Assembly (NCBI RefSeq): GCF_013415885.1
Contig: NZ_CP058910.1
Location: forward strand, 1,116,001-1,180,000
Direction of reading: 5' to 3'
Source: Halosimplex rubrum
GTDB taxonomy: Archaea; Halobacteriota; Halobacteria; Halobacteriales; Haloarculaceae
DNA: 64,000 nucleotides
Within the stretch, counting starts at the first letter, position 1; every line of letters begins with the position of its first letter. Below, piece by piece: positions 34,578 to 42,317 of the stretch. The position numbers were made by a program, and so were the translations under genes. A model generated the notes under the pieces. It did not search any database, was not told where the DNA came from, and saw only the letters and a program-made list of their open reading frames with translations.

Positions 34578-35552
34578 GTGGACGTGCTCGTCACCGGCGG
34601 GTGTGGCTACATCGGCAGCCACCTCGTCCCGAAGCTGCAGACCGACGACGACGTCGACCGCGTGGTCGTCCTCGACAGCCTCGTCTCCGGCTCACCCCGG
34701 GCGCTCTTTGGCTGCTTCGACGACGGCCTGGACTTCCGCCGGGGCGACGTGCGCGAGTACGGCGACGTTGAGAGCGCGATGCGAGACGTCGATCGCGTGG
34801 TCCACCTCGCGGCTATCACGGGCGCGGCGAGCACCCACGACCGCCGCGACGAGACCTTCGCGGTCAACTACGACGGCACCGAGAACGTCCTCACCGCGGC
34901 GGGCAAACTCGGCGTCGACCACGTCGTCTTCGCTTCCTCGTGCAATATCTACGGTCGCGCGACGAGCACGGACATCGACGAGTCCGTCGACCCCGACCCG
35001 ATCAACCCCTACGCCGAGACGAAGTACCAGTCCGAGGACCTACTCGCCGAGCACTGCGAGGAGTACGACATGACCGGCACCGCCCTGCGGATGGCCACGA
35101 ACTTCGGCTACTCGCCGGCGGTCCGGTTCAACCTCGTCGTCAACCACTTCGTCTTCCGCGCGGTGACGGGCCGGCCGCTCACCGTGTACGGCGACGGCTC
35201 GAACTGGCGTCCGTTCGTCCACGTCGACGACGCCGCCCGCGCCTACGAGCGGGCCGTTTGCGAGCCCGACGCCTGGGACGAGTTAGTTTATAACGTCGGC
35301 TCCAACGACGGCAACTACCGCATCGAGGAGATCGCCGAGGTCGTCCGCGACGAGGTCGGCCCCGTCGACATCACCTATCTCGAAGACGAACATCCCGGCC
35401 CATCCTACCACGTCAACTTCGACCGACTCGACGAGACGAACTTCGAGACCGAACACACCCTCCGCGAAGGCGTCCGCGACCTGGCCGCGCGGTTCCGGGA
35501 CCCCGAGGCGGCCGCTGGCAATTCGGTTGGGGTGGGGGACTCGGAACAATGA
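34578..35552 (+). CDS. NAD-dependent nucleotide-sugar epimerase
   Basis: 324-residue extended SDR starting at GTG three bases after the previous stop. VTGGCGYIGSHL, HLAAITGAAS, FASSCNIYGRA, YAETKYQSE (YxxxK) and NYRIEEIAEVV support a GalE/RmlB-like enzyme. It is cotranscribed with the SQD1-like gene, so it probably supplies or modifies a sugar of the same glycan. The stop overlaps an ATG (ATGA) that opens a short, apparently truncated frame. The toxin-antitoxin pair downstream separates it from the third SDR gene. Confidence 0.9.
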   Translation: MDVLVTGGCGYIGSHLVPKLQTDDDVDRVVVLDSLVSGSPRALFGCFDDGLDFRRGDVREYGDVESAMRDVDRVVHLAAITGAASTHDRRDETFAVNYDGTENVLTAAGKLGVDHVVFASSCNIYGRATSTDIDESVDPDPINPYAETKYQSEDLLAEHCEEYDMTGTALRMATNFGYSPAVRFNLVVNHFVFRAVTGRPLTVYGDGSNWRPFVHVDDAARAYERAVCEPDAWDELVYNVGSNDGNYRIEEIAEVVRDEVGPVDITYLEDEHPGPSYHVNFDRLDETNFETEHTLREGVRDLAARFRDPEAAAGNSVGVGDSEQ

Positions 35553-35613
35553 CCGACGGAATCCGCGTGATCGACCAGACCGGGCGGACAGCAGCACGGA
35601 GCTATACACCCCC

Positions 35614-35642
35614 CATTACGTCGGTACTGATACGACGTAATG
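35614..35642. repeat. Inverted repeat between epimerase and toxin-antitoxin pair
   Basis: Ten-base arms CATTACGTCG (35,614-35,623) and CGACGTAATG (35,633-35,642) with a 9-base spacer, with C and G runs outside that nearly extend the pairing. It lies 62 bases after the epimerase stop and about 140 bases before the DUF433 start. It could be an operator, an RNA hairpin ending the operon, or an insertion scar. Confidence 0.45.
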
Positions 35643-35751
35643 TGGGGCGACTCACGATCGCTGTGGACGCTGGCGAGCGCGAGACAATTCACGACCGTAC
35701 TTCGGGGAAACGGAACAGCGTGCAGAGTTGCGTCCCGAGTGCGAAGGCAAG

Positions 35752-35757
35752 TTTATC
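35752..35757 (+). promoter_or_regulatory. TATA box of the DUF433/DUF5615 pair
   Basis: TTTATC within AAGTTTATCCG, centred 27 bases before the ATG at 35,782. This fits a leaderless transcript that starts at the antitoxin gene. Confidence 0.5.
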
Positions 35758-35781
35758 CGTGAAACCGACGAATCAGAACGT

Positions 35782-36060
35782 ATGAGCGATATCGTCCATA
35801 CCGACGGAGTACTCGGTGGAAAACCGCGCCTGGAAGGCCACCGTATCTCAGTGCTCCAGATCGCCGACATGGTTCTGGATGCGGGCCACTCTCCGGAGTA
35901 CGTCGCGGATCAACTCGGTATCTCGCTGTCTGATGTTCACATGGCGCTCTCATACTACTACGACAACCCCGACGAGATGGACGAGATCCGGGACCGGAAC
36001 GAACGACTTGAAGACCAACTCCGCGAACAGGCGATAACGCCCGATCACGTGGAGCAGTAA
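35782..36060 (+). CDS. DUF433 family antitoxin-like DNA-binding protein
   Basis: 92 residues. GVLGGKPRLEGHRISVLQIA is the DUF433 N-terminal signature, followed by a helix-turn-helix-like stretch (SPEYVADQLGISLSDVHMAL) and an acidic, helical C-terminus that may hold the toxin. DUF433 proteins are typically the first gene of a pair with a PIN-like toxin and repress their own promoter. The stop overlaps the next start (TAATG). ATG 35,782 is chosen because the TATA box lies 27 bases upstream; an earlier ATG would precede that box. Confidence 0.88.
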   Translation: MSDIVHTDGVLGGKPRLEGHRISVLQIADMVLDAGHSPEYVADQLGISLSDVHMALSYYYDNPDEMDEIRDRNERLEDQLREQAITPDHVEQ

Positions 36061-36404
36061 TGGCTCGCTTGGAGTTCTGCACCGACGAGAACGTTCCGAG
36101 AGCCTTCGTGAGTGCATTAGAATCGAACGGGTTCGACGTTGTACACGCAACCGAGGAACGCGGCGAAGACACTGTCGACGAGTCGCTTCTTCAATGGGTG
36201 GCTTCGGATGACCGGGTTCTAGTCACAAACGATCGGGATTTCGCGGACCTGCACACGGAACACGATCACGCGGGAATCGCAGTGTACTCGAATCAATCGC
36301 TTACCCCAGGTGAGTTCGTCACGGCGATCCGACGGGTTGACCGACAGCTCTCCCCAGAATCCGCCCGAAACGAACTCGTCTGGCTCGATAGCTGGACACA
36401 ATAA
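36060..36404 (+). CDS. DUF5615 PIN-like toxin
   Basis: 114 residues with the PIN-like acidic pattern: FCTDENVPRAF near the N-terminus (Asp 8, Glu 9) and LVTNDRDFADL in the middle, which together should bind the metal of an RNase. Overlaps the antitoxin gene by one base. PIN-like DUF5615 proteins paired with DUF433 are considered VapC-related toxins. The pair sits between sugar-nucleotide genes, five bases before the next epimerase, so readthrough into that gene is likely. Confidence 0.87.
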   Translation: MARLEFCTDENVPRAFVSALESNGFDVVHATEERGEDTVDESLLQWVASDDRVLVTNDRDFADLHTEHDHAGIAVYSNQSLTPGEFVTAIRRVDRQLSPESARNELVWLDSWTQ

Positions 36405-36409
36405 TACAC

Positions 36410-37372
36410 ATGACAGACCAACGCACCGTCGCCGTCACAGGCGCGGCGGGATTCATCGGCAGTCGCGTCGTCTCCGAACTACAGCAGGCCCACCCCGACT
36501 GGGAGATAACCGCGCTCGACAACTTCTACCTCGGCGACGTTCGCGAGATCGGCGACGTGACCGTCGAACACGTCGACGTACGTGACCGCGACCGGTTGGA
36601 GGAGGCGCTGTCGGGTGCCGACATCGTAATGCACCTCGCGGCGATTTCGGGCGTCGACGACTGCGAGGAGAACCAGGACCAGGCCTACGAGGTCAACGTC
36701 CAGGGGACGAACAACGTCGCGTGGTTCTGCCGGAAGACCGGCGCGGCGCTCGTGTTCCCGTACTCGATGGCGGTGCTGGGCGACCCCGTCGAGTTCCCGA
36801 TCACCGCCGACCACCCGCGCGACCCGATGAACTGGTACGGTCGGACGAAACTGCTCAGCGAGCGCGCCATCGAGACGTTCGCCGAGGGGGAGTTCCCGGC
36901 CCACCTGTTCCTCAAGTCGAATCTGTACGGCGAACACGAGATCGACGGTCAGACCGTCTCGAAGGGCACGGTCATCAACTTCTTCGTCGGCCGCGCGAAG
37001 GCCGGCGAGAACCTGACCGTCTACGAGCCCGGCGACCAGGCGCGCAACTACATCCACGTCGTGGACGTGGCTCGCGCGTACGTCCGCAGCGCCGAGCGAC
37101 TCGACGACCAGCTCGACGCGGGCGAGACCGGCGTCGAGAAGTACGAGATCGCCAGTCAGGAAGACCCCGGCATCACGACCGTCGCCGAGCTGGTCCGGGA
37201 CATCTCGGCCGAGGAGCTCGACTTCGAACCGGAGATCGAACTGCTGGAGAACCCGCGCGACGAGACGCTCGTCAGCGAGTTCGAGGTTGACACAACCCGT
37301 GCCCGCGAAGAGCTGGGCTGGCGTGTCGAACACTCTGTCGAGGAGAGCATCCGCGAGTTACTGCGTCGCTGA
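36410..37372 (+). CDS. NAD-dependent nucleotide-sugar epimerase/dehydratase
   Basis: 320-residue extended SDR: VAVTGAAGFIGSRVV, MHLAAISGVDDC, VFPYSMAVLGDP, WYGRTKLLSERAIE (YxxxK) and NYIHVVDVARAYV. It is closer to UDP-glucose epimerases than to the SQD1-like gene. It begins five bases after the toxin stop, so it is probably transcribed from the toxin-antitoxin promoter or from the upstream operon. Probable partner of the genes at 33,390 and 34,578; substrate unknown. Confidence 0.9.
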   Translation: MTDQRTVAVTGAAGFIGSRVVSELQQAHPDWEITALDNFYLGDVREIGDVTVEHVDVRDRDRLEEALSGADIVMHLAAISGVDDCEENQDQAYEVNVQGTNNVAWFCRKTGAALVFPYSMAVLGDPVEFPITADHPRDPMNWYGRTKLLSERAIETFAEGEFPAHLFLKSNLYGEHEIDGQTVSKGTVINFFVGRAKAGENLTVYEPGDQARNYIHVVDVARAYVRSAERLDDQLDAGETGVEKYEIASQEDPGITTVAELVRDISAEELDFEPEIELLENPRDETLVSEFEVDTTRAREELGWRVEHSVEESIRELLRR

Positions 37373-37424
37373 ACTCGAGTTTGGATCCGCCTCGTACGGG
37401 ACTCCCGCCGTTACCGCGGAACTA

Positions 37425-37835
37425 TCACTTTGTCGAACTGTCGTACATTGCTTCGAACGTCTGCTCGCCGCGGATCAACTCGTCGACACCGTCGGTAAGC
37501 GTCACCTCGCCGAATACAGTTGCTCGATAATATGTGTACAGGCCATCCTGTCCGCGCTCGGTACGCTGGCGTTTCTCGACGAGGCCGACATCGACGAGCT
37601 CGTTGAGGTGGTAGTGAAGGGTGCTATCGTCTATATCGAGGGCCTTCTCGAGTTCCTTCGGACTCATCTCGCCGTTGTGGACGAGCCGATAGAGGATCTC
37701 GTAGCGAGTGCGATGGCCGACGGCAGCGTGCATCGCGAGATACTCGTCGAGGTCGAACACGCTCTTCTCGGGCAGCAGGTCCTCCGGGTCGTCCGGGGAG
37801 TTTCTGTCGACCGTCCGCGTTTGATCCGTCGGCAT
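37425..37835 (-). CDS. ArsR-like winged-helix transcriptional regulator
   Basis: 136 residues. The core FDLDEYLAMHAAVGHRTRYEILYRLVHNGEMSPKELEK is a winged helix (shown here as adjoining parts of one domain), followed by the recognition helix DDSTLHYHLNELVDVGLVEK. A wing with basic residues and a short C-terminal extension follow. ArsR-type proteins of this length act as dimers on inverted repeats. It is convergent to the epimerase and isolated, so it may control nearby operons. Its ligand is not evident; no metal-binding Cys motif is seen. Confidence 0.87.
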   Translation of the reverse strand: MPTDQTRTVDRNSPDDPEDLLPEKSVFDLDEYLAMHAAVGHRTRYEILYRLVHNGEMSPKELEKALDIDDSTLHYHLNELVDVGLVEKRQRTERGQDGLYTYYRATVFGEVTLTDGVDELIRGEQTFEAMYDSSTK

Positions 37836-38033
37836 CGTACGTCGCGCTACGAACTTGGTACGCTTAGTCGCTTTCGAGCCGAAAGTTCTCGAAGATACGC
37901 CTTTTTATCTGATGGTGCTGGACGTGACACCGATGATTCGTTCGGCGCCAGTTCGGTGGGAACTGCGCGTCGAGACCTACGAGATCGAGGACGAACTCGT
38001 GGCCAAACTACGCCGGTTCTCTGGGGATCATTC

Positions 38034-38057
38034 TGTATTGGTTTGAGAACCAATACA
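38034..38057. promoter_or_regulatory. Inverted repeat O1, operator candidate of the TumE-like gene
   Basis: Perfect 10-base arms TGTATTGGTT (38,034-38,043) and AACCAATACA (38,048-38,057) with the 4-base spacer TGAG. It shares the ATTGGT core with a second repeat 8 bases further on. It lies 36 bases upstream of the start codon, in promoter territory. Confidence 0.6.
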
Positions 38058-38064
38058 CCTATTG

Positions 38065-38084
38065 CATTGGTCTCCATACCAATG
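38065..38084. promoter_or_regulatory. Inverted repeat O2, operator candidate of the TumE-like gene
   Basis: Arms CATTGGT (38,065-38,071) and ACCAATG (38,078-38,084) with a 6-base spacer, ending nine bases before the ATG at 38,093. It has the same ATTGGT/ACCAAT core as the upstream repeat, so the two look like tandem sites for one dimeric regulator. Confidence 0.6.
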
Positions 38085-38092
38085 AAGTGAGG

Positions 38093-38431
38093 ATGGCCTC
38101 ACCGACTGGTGATGACTTGGACGGTGTGAGTGAGAGCGCGACGTACTCCGATGGGACTGTCGTTCGCGTGTTCTGCATGCGAACTGACCGTAACGCATAC
38201 CCGTCCGGATGGGCCTACAAACTTCACTACGGTACGACGGAACCCGACCCACCGGACACGCTCGACGATGGCACGATTCGTCGGTACGACAACTCACATG
38301 AGGATACGAAAGGCCACGAACTGCACGCCGCACCGGAACCAAGACCAAAGACAGTCGAGTTCCCAGGGATGGTCGAACTGTGGGAACGATTCTGGAGCGA
38401 GATACCGAAAACCGAATTCGAGGTTGAGTGA
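38093..38431 (+). CDS. TumE/DUF6516-like toxin candidate
   Basis: 112 residues from ATG 38,093; a GTG two codons earlier is possible. The central VRVFCMRTDRN, GWAYKLHYGTTEP and TIRRYDNSHEDTKGHELH resemble the DUF6516 (TumE) pattern, in which a basic/aromatic strand is followed by RYDN and a His-rich turn. TumE-type toxins are encoded next to HVO_A0114-like DNA-binding antitoxins, and one follows here with a four-base overlap (GTGA). The assignment rests on this pairing and short motifs. Two inverted repeats stand directly before the gene and fit autoregulation. Confidence 0.7.
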   Translation: MASPTGDDLDGVSESATYSDGTVVRVFCMRTDRNAYPSGWAYKLHYGTTEPDPPDTLDDGTIRRYDNSHEDTKGHELHAAPEPRPKTVEFPGMVELWERFWSEIPKTEFEVE

Positions 38432-38898
38432 CCCTCACGACGTTACTACCAATGGATACTACGCCACCACTGCATCCGATGGAGCGGGAACAGCTGCGGA
38501 CCGAATCGACGCTCGTCGTAACCGTAAAATCATCCGAAGAGTTCCACGATGATGTCTCCGCTGGCATCGAAGCGCTCGAACGAGACGAGACGGTCGATTC
38601 CACGCCGACGCTTTCGTTCGCGAGTTACGACGACCTCATGGACACACTGACGCCGCGCGTTCTCGATCTCATCGAGGCCATCCAGCGGGAAGAACCGACT
38701 AGCATCAACGAGACCGCCAGGGTTGTCGACCGGGACGTGAAGAACGTCCACGAGGAACTCGGCCGACTGGCCCGGCTAGGTATCGTTTTCTTCGACGAAG
38801 ACGGCCAGAGCAAGCGGCCGATCGTCTGGTTCGACGAGATGCTCATCAATCTCCCGTTCGACCCCGACCTCGACGAGACAACAGCTGCTGCACCGTGA
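38428..38898 (+). CDS. HVO_A0114-family DNA-binding protein (antitoxin candidate)
   Basis: 156 residues from a GTG that overlaps the previous stop; ATG 38,452 or 38,479 would give a start closer to the conserved MEREQLRTESTLVVTVKS. The motif SSEEFHDDVSAGIEALERDE is followed by a winged helix (RVLDLIEAIQREEPTSINET, then NVHEELGRLARLGIVFF), as in the haloarchaeal HVO_A0114 family of MarR-like regulators. It probably binds the ATTGGT repeats upstream of the pair. The coupled arrangement favours a toxin-antitoxin system; which protein is toxic has not been tested. Confidence 0.78.
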   Translation: MTLTTLLPMDTTPPLHPMEREQLRTESTLVVTVKSSEEFHDDVSAGIEALERDETVDSTPTLSFASYDDLMDTLTPRVLDLIEAIQREEPTSINETARVVDRDVKNVHEELGRLARLGIVFFDEDGQSKRPIVWFDEMLINLPFDPDLDETTAAAP

Positions 38899-38966
38899 GG
38901 AACTACCGTGGCTCCTGAAAGACTACAGCCCCGAGATTCATGCTGCTGGGCCTCCGGAGGATATCT

Positions 38967-39317
38967 ATGACAGGCATCGTCGATTCGCTTCCCGACCGGC
39001 CGCTGAATATGAAAGACTACGAGGCACTCGACGAGTCGTCGGCCCCCATTCAAGCGTTACCGGTGAGTTGGTTCGACGAGGAACTGATCTACTCGCTGGC
39101 CGTGTTTCTGACTCGCGGCGAGGAGCCGACCTCTGTGATCGTGGCATTCGACGAGGCCAACGAAGCGTGGGTCGTCGTCGACAGACCCGACCCGGATCGC
39201 GGCTTCGACGAACTCGGCGAACTGCTCTACCCGTGGTTCGAAGAGACGTACGAGGAGATACCCGACGAACTCGCCATCGTTCCGCCGGACTACGACCGCT
39301 TCGACGAGTTCGCGTAG
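38967..39317 (+). CDS. Hypothetical acidic protein
   Basis: 116 residues from ATG 38,967, which follows GGAGG with a good spacing of seven bases; the open frame extends to 38,940. Strongly acidic, with WFDEELIYSLAVFL, PTSVIVAFDEANEAWVVVD and LGELLYPWFEETYEEIPDE. It looks like a small single-domain globular protein with alternating strands and helices. No family recognised. It follows the toxin-antitoxin-like pair on the same strand after 68 bases and may belong to the same accessory unit. The 179 bases after it hold nothing that I recognise. Confidence 0.6.
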   Translation: MTGIVDSLPDRPLNMKDYEALDESSAPIQALPVSWFDEELIYSLAVFLTRGEEPTSVIVAFDEANEAWVVVDRPDPDRGFDELGELLYPWFEETYEEIPDELAIVPPDYDRFDEFA

Positions 39318-39496
39318 CCGTCGGATCTCTCGTCACCCGGCTGAAGCAGTCGGCGCTCAGACGGGCAGGCTGACGACTGCGATGGCGGCGCAGAGGCCCG
39401 CAAACGTGAGCGCCCTCTCCGGTCGAGGCCGTATTGCACGATATCCCCGTGTTCCACAGCGTGCAAAATCCTGCACCGCTCGTCCGCTGAATGCAC

Positions 39497-40672
39497 TCAT
39501 CGTCCTGCCGCGATCCGCTGGAACTGCTCGGTCGTCTGCTCGACGGTCGTCGCCCAGTCGTAGCCGTCTTCGACGACCGCACGCGGCGAGTACGCCGCTC
39601 GTTCCTCTGTGACGGCCGCCAGCGCGTCCGCGAACCTATCGACATCGCCGACGGGGACCGTCTCACCGCCGCCGTCGACGACGCCGGTGAGCTGGTCGAG
39701 CGCGCTCGTGACGACGGGCACGTCGGTCGCCATCGCTTCTAACACAGTCCGTGGCAGCCCCTCGGCCTCGCTCGGCAATACGAGCGCGTCTGCGGCCCGG
39801 TAGACCGCTGGCATCGTCTCGTAGGAGAGATGGCCCAAGAACCGAACCGCCTCGTCCAGTCCACGGTCGCGGACCCGCTCTTCGAGTTTCTCGCGCAGCG
39901 GCCCGTCACCGCAGATCGTGAGCCCCGCATTCGGTGCCCGTTCTCGAAGGCGTTCGAACGCCGCGAGCGCGTCGCCCGGCCGTTTCCCGTCGACGAGACG
40001 GCCGACGAAGAGGATCGCGGGATCGCCGGCCAGGTCGTCGCTCCGGGGGCCGTCCGGGGTGAACCGCGCCGTATCGATCCCGTTGGCGACGACTTCGACC
40101 GGGACGGAAACACCTAGGTCGCGGAGCCGGTCGCGGTCCTCGTCGGTGTAGCAGAAGGCCACGTCCGCGCTGTCGAAGGTCCAGCGCCCGACGGTTCGGA
40201 GGTAGGCGTCGAAGACCCACTTGGGGGCCGTCTGGGAGTACAGGCCGTGGTTCGTGACCGCCAGCGGCGTCCCCGACAGCCGGCGGGCGAGCGCCGCGAG
40301 ATTCGTCGAGAAATAGAGGTGCGAGTGGGCGTGGACCACGTCGTACTCGTCCGTTCGCCGGAGAAACTGCGCGACGCCCGCGGAGACGGCGTTGCCGAGC
40401 GGCTCCGCGGTCGGGGGATAGCGGACGACCGTGTAGCCGTCGCGCTGCTCGACGTGCGGTCGGTCTCCGTCGCCGTCGGGTGCGACCGCCAGCACCGTCA
40501 CGTCGTGGCCCATCGCGGCCTGGTCGCGACTCAGCGCGTGGACGTGGTAGGCGCCCCCGCCCGCCACGTCGGGGTAGACCTTCTGTGCGACCCGCAGGAT
40601 CCGGAGCGAGCGCGGCGTCGCTTCCGACGCCTTCGATCCTGTGCCCGCCGCCCCGCGATGGTCGTCGGTCAT
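39497..40672 (-). CDS. Glycosyltransferase family 4
   Basis: 391 residues. The N-terminus has an acidic/basic extension, then LRVAQKVYPDVAGGGAYHVH (the glycine-rich acceptor loop), AHSHLYFSTNLAALA, ILFVGRLVDGKRPGDALAAF, LTICGDGPLREKLEERV and VLPSEAEGLPRTVLEAMATD, a full EX7E donor loop. Predicted retaining GT that uses a nucleotide sugar on the cytosolic face. It lies 13 bases downstream of the priming transferase on the same strand, so it may add the second sugar. GC content is high and regular. Confidence 0.92.
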   Translation of the reverse strand: MTDDHRGAAGTGSKASEATPRSLRILRVAQKVYPDVAGGGAYHVHALSRDQAAMGHDVTVLAVAPDGDGDRPHVEQRDGYTVVRYPPTAEPLGNAVSAGVAQFLRRTDEYDVVHAHSHLYFSTNLAALARRLSGTPLAVTNHGLYSQTAPKWVFDAYLRTVGRWTFDSADVAFCYTDEDRDRLRDLGVSVPVEVVANGIDTARFTPDGPRSDDLAGDPAILFVGRLVDGKRPGDALAAFERLRERAPNAGLTICGDGPLREKLEERVRDRGLDEAVRFLGHLSYETMPAVYRAADALVLPSEAEGLPRTVLEAMATDVPVVTSALDQLTGVVDGGGETVPVGDVDRFADALAAVTEERAAYSPRAVVEDGYDWATTVEQTTEQFQRIAAGR

Positions 40673-40685
40673 CGAGTACGAGGAC

Positions 40686-42128
40686 TCATCGGTCGGTCTT
40701 AGGCCGGACGGTTCGAACCGCGTCGGCGCCGACGTCCCACAGCTGGCGGATCACGATCTTCAGGTCGAACCAAAAGGACTGCCGGCGGATATACTCCACG
40801 TCGTAGCGGAGCTTCTCCTCGGGGTCGTGGCCGGTGGCGTCGTTGATCTGGGCGAGGCCGGTCAGCCCGGGTCGGACGAACCAGCGTCGGCGCCACGTGT
40901 CGGCGGTCGTCTCCATCTCCGTGTCGAGTTCCGGCCGCTCCGGGCGCGGGCCGACGACGCTCATGTCGCCGACGAGGATCGACCACAGCTGGGGGATCTC
41001 GTCGAGGTGGGTCCGCCGGAGGAACCGACCCACGCGAGTGACCCTGGGGTCGATCTCGCCCGCGTCTTCCTCGCTCAGTTTCGGTCCCGTGGCGGATTCG
41101 GCGTCGACGACCATACTCCGGAACTTGTAGACCGGGAAGCGGTCGCCAAACTCGGCGGTACGCTCCTGGCGGTACAGGACGGGCCCGGGGCTGTCGAGTT
41201 TGACGGCGACGGCGACGGCCGCGATCACCGGCGCGAGGGCGACCAGTCCCGTCGCGGCGAAGGCGATGTCGAACGCGCGCTTGACGACGTAGTCCTGGGT
41301 GTCCCACGGTTCCAGGTCGATGTCGAGGAGGTCGCTCTCGGAGACGCCGCTGGTCAGCACGCTGTCGGCGTGGTCGCGGTGGACCTTCGCGACGACCCCG
41401 TGTTCGTAGCAGGTGTCGAGCGCGCCGAAAAACTCCATGCGGTCGGCGTCGCCGAACGCCAGCACGGCCGTGTCCACGTCGTAGGCGACGAGTATCTCCT
41501 CCAGCCGGGAGAGGCCGCCGAGACACTCCAGCTCGGCGAGGGGGTCCTCCTCGAGGACGACGCCCCCGTCCGTGACGCCCGGCCCGCCCGGGCCGGTCCC
41601 GCTCTCCCGGCCCGCGAACGGCGAGACGTAGCCGACCACGTCGGGTTCGGCCGTCGCGAGCACGTCCGCCATCGCGGCCGGGTCGTCGCCGACGATGACG
41701 GCCCGTTCGGTGCCCGGCGGCCGACGGCGGATCGCCGCCATCGTCACCGGCAGGCCGACGAAGAGCAGTCCGGTCACGATCATCAGCGTCGACCGCGGGA
41801 GCCTGTAGGTGTAGTTGTAGTAGCCCAGCGCGGCCAGCCCGACCATCGCCAGAAGGACCCGCTTCTGGGTCAGGAGGATGGTGTCGAGGATCCGTCGCGG
41901 ACGCGGCTTGAAGACAGGCCACATCGCCGCGCTCACGACGCCGATCGTCGTCGCGATGGCGACCGCGAACTGCCCGCCCGTCAGGACCGACGGCGCCGGC
42001 CCCCCGAAGTAGGGGACCAACGCGAACAGGTTCTGGACGAACGGGTGGTTCGCGACGACGAGCACGAGGAGCGTCAGGACGACGGTCGCCCCCACGCTCG
42101 CGACTCGATACTGCCACCGCGAGTTCAT
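40686..42128 (-). CDS. Polyprenyl-phosphate phosphoglycosyltransferase (WbaP/PglC-like priming enzyme)
   Basis: 480 residues from ATG 42,128, with the TATA box 27 bases upstream. Four to five N-terminal helices and a Rossmann-like CoA_binding_3 domain (RAVIVGDDPAAMADV) precede the bacterial-type sugar transferase domain: KRAFDIAFAATGLVALAPVI, LYRQERTAEFGDRFPVYKFR, SMVVDAESATGPKLSEEDAG, RVTRVGRFLRRTHLDEIPQL and MSVVGPRPERPEL. The DE pair in the last helix-turn is the catalytic dyad of the PGT family. It transfers a phosphosugar to dolichyl-type phosphate and starts glycan assembly. The GT4 gene follows in the same operon. Confidence 0.92.
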   Translation of the reverse strand: MNSRWQYRVASVGATVVLTLLVLVVANHPFVQNLFALVPYFGGPAPSVLTGGQFAVAIATTIGVVSAAMWPVFKPRPRRILDTILLTQKRVLLAMVGLAALGYYNYTYRLPRSTLMIVTGLLFVGLPVTMAAIRRRPPGTERAVIVGDDPAAMADVLATAEPDVVGYVSPFAGRESGTGPGGPGVTDGGVVLEEDPLAELECLGGLSRLEEILVAYDVDTAVLAFGDADRMEFFGALDTCYEHGVVAKVHRDHADSVLTSGVSESDLLDIDLEPWDTQDYVVKRAFDIAFAATGLVALAPVIAAVAVAVKLDSPGPVLYRQERTAEFGDRFPVYKFRSMVVDAESATGPKLSEEDAGEIDPRVTRVGRFLRRTHLDEIPQLWSILVGDMSVVGPRPERPELDTEMETTADTWRRRWFVRPGLTGLAQINDATGHDPEEKLRYDVEYIRRQSFWFDLKIVIRQLWDVGADAVRTVRPKTDR

Positions 42129-42149
42129 CGTCCTGTATTCTCGAACAAA

Positions 42150-42161
42150 CTGATATAAACG
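42150..42161 (-). promoter_or_regulatory. TATA box of the priming transferase operon
   Basis: On the minus strand GTTTATATCA is centred 27 bases before the ATG at 42,128. This fits a leaderless transcript and supports that start over an upstream in-frame ATG at 42,314. Confidence 0.55.
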
Positions 42162-42317
42162 CTGTGTCGTAATTATCGGCGGTGAATACAGCCAGGGACC
42201 GGTGACGACCGATCTACTGCCGTAGGAGGCGTTCACTCTCGAATTGACAACTAACACACTTGTAACGATACCTGCTAAGAGCGTGGAGATAGATTCGGGC
42301 TCGTCTATCGCCATCGT

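Larger units (their letters stand above)
35549..35785 (+). pseudogene. Possible truncated gene start coupled to the epimerase
   Basis: An ATG overlapping the epimerase stop begins MTDGIRVIDQTGRTAARSY and stays open for 78 codons, but after about 20 codons the sequence runs through an inverted repeat and the promoter of the next gene. The ATGA coupling is typical of operon genes in this locus, so this may be the stump of a gene cut when the toxin-antitoxin pair arrived. No family recognised. Confidence 0.25.

Noticed and set aside
33387-34622. Minus-strand reading frame of about 411 codons
   Set aside because: Shadow of the SQD1-like gene; no motif, and the plus strand is clearly coding.
38881-38966. 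Protein-like string LLHREELPWLLKDYSPEIHA in another frame
   Set aside because: Too short and without a start; may be a gene remnant, but no family was identified.
40641-42158. Long plus-strand reading frame of about 505 codons
   Set aside because: It is an antisense shadow of the priming transferase in GC-rich DNA. Its translation is Arg/Asp/Gly-rich and lacks any motif, whereas the minus strand has a complete family signature.
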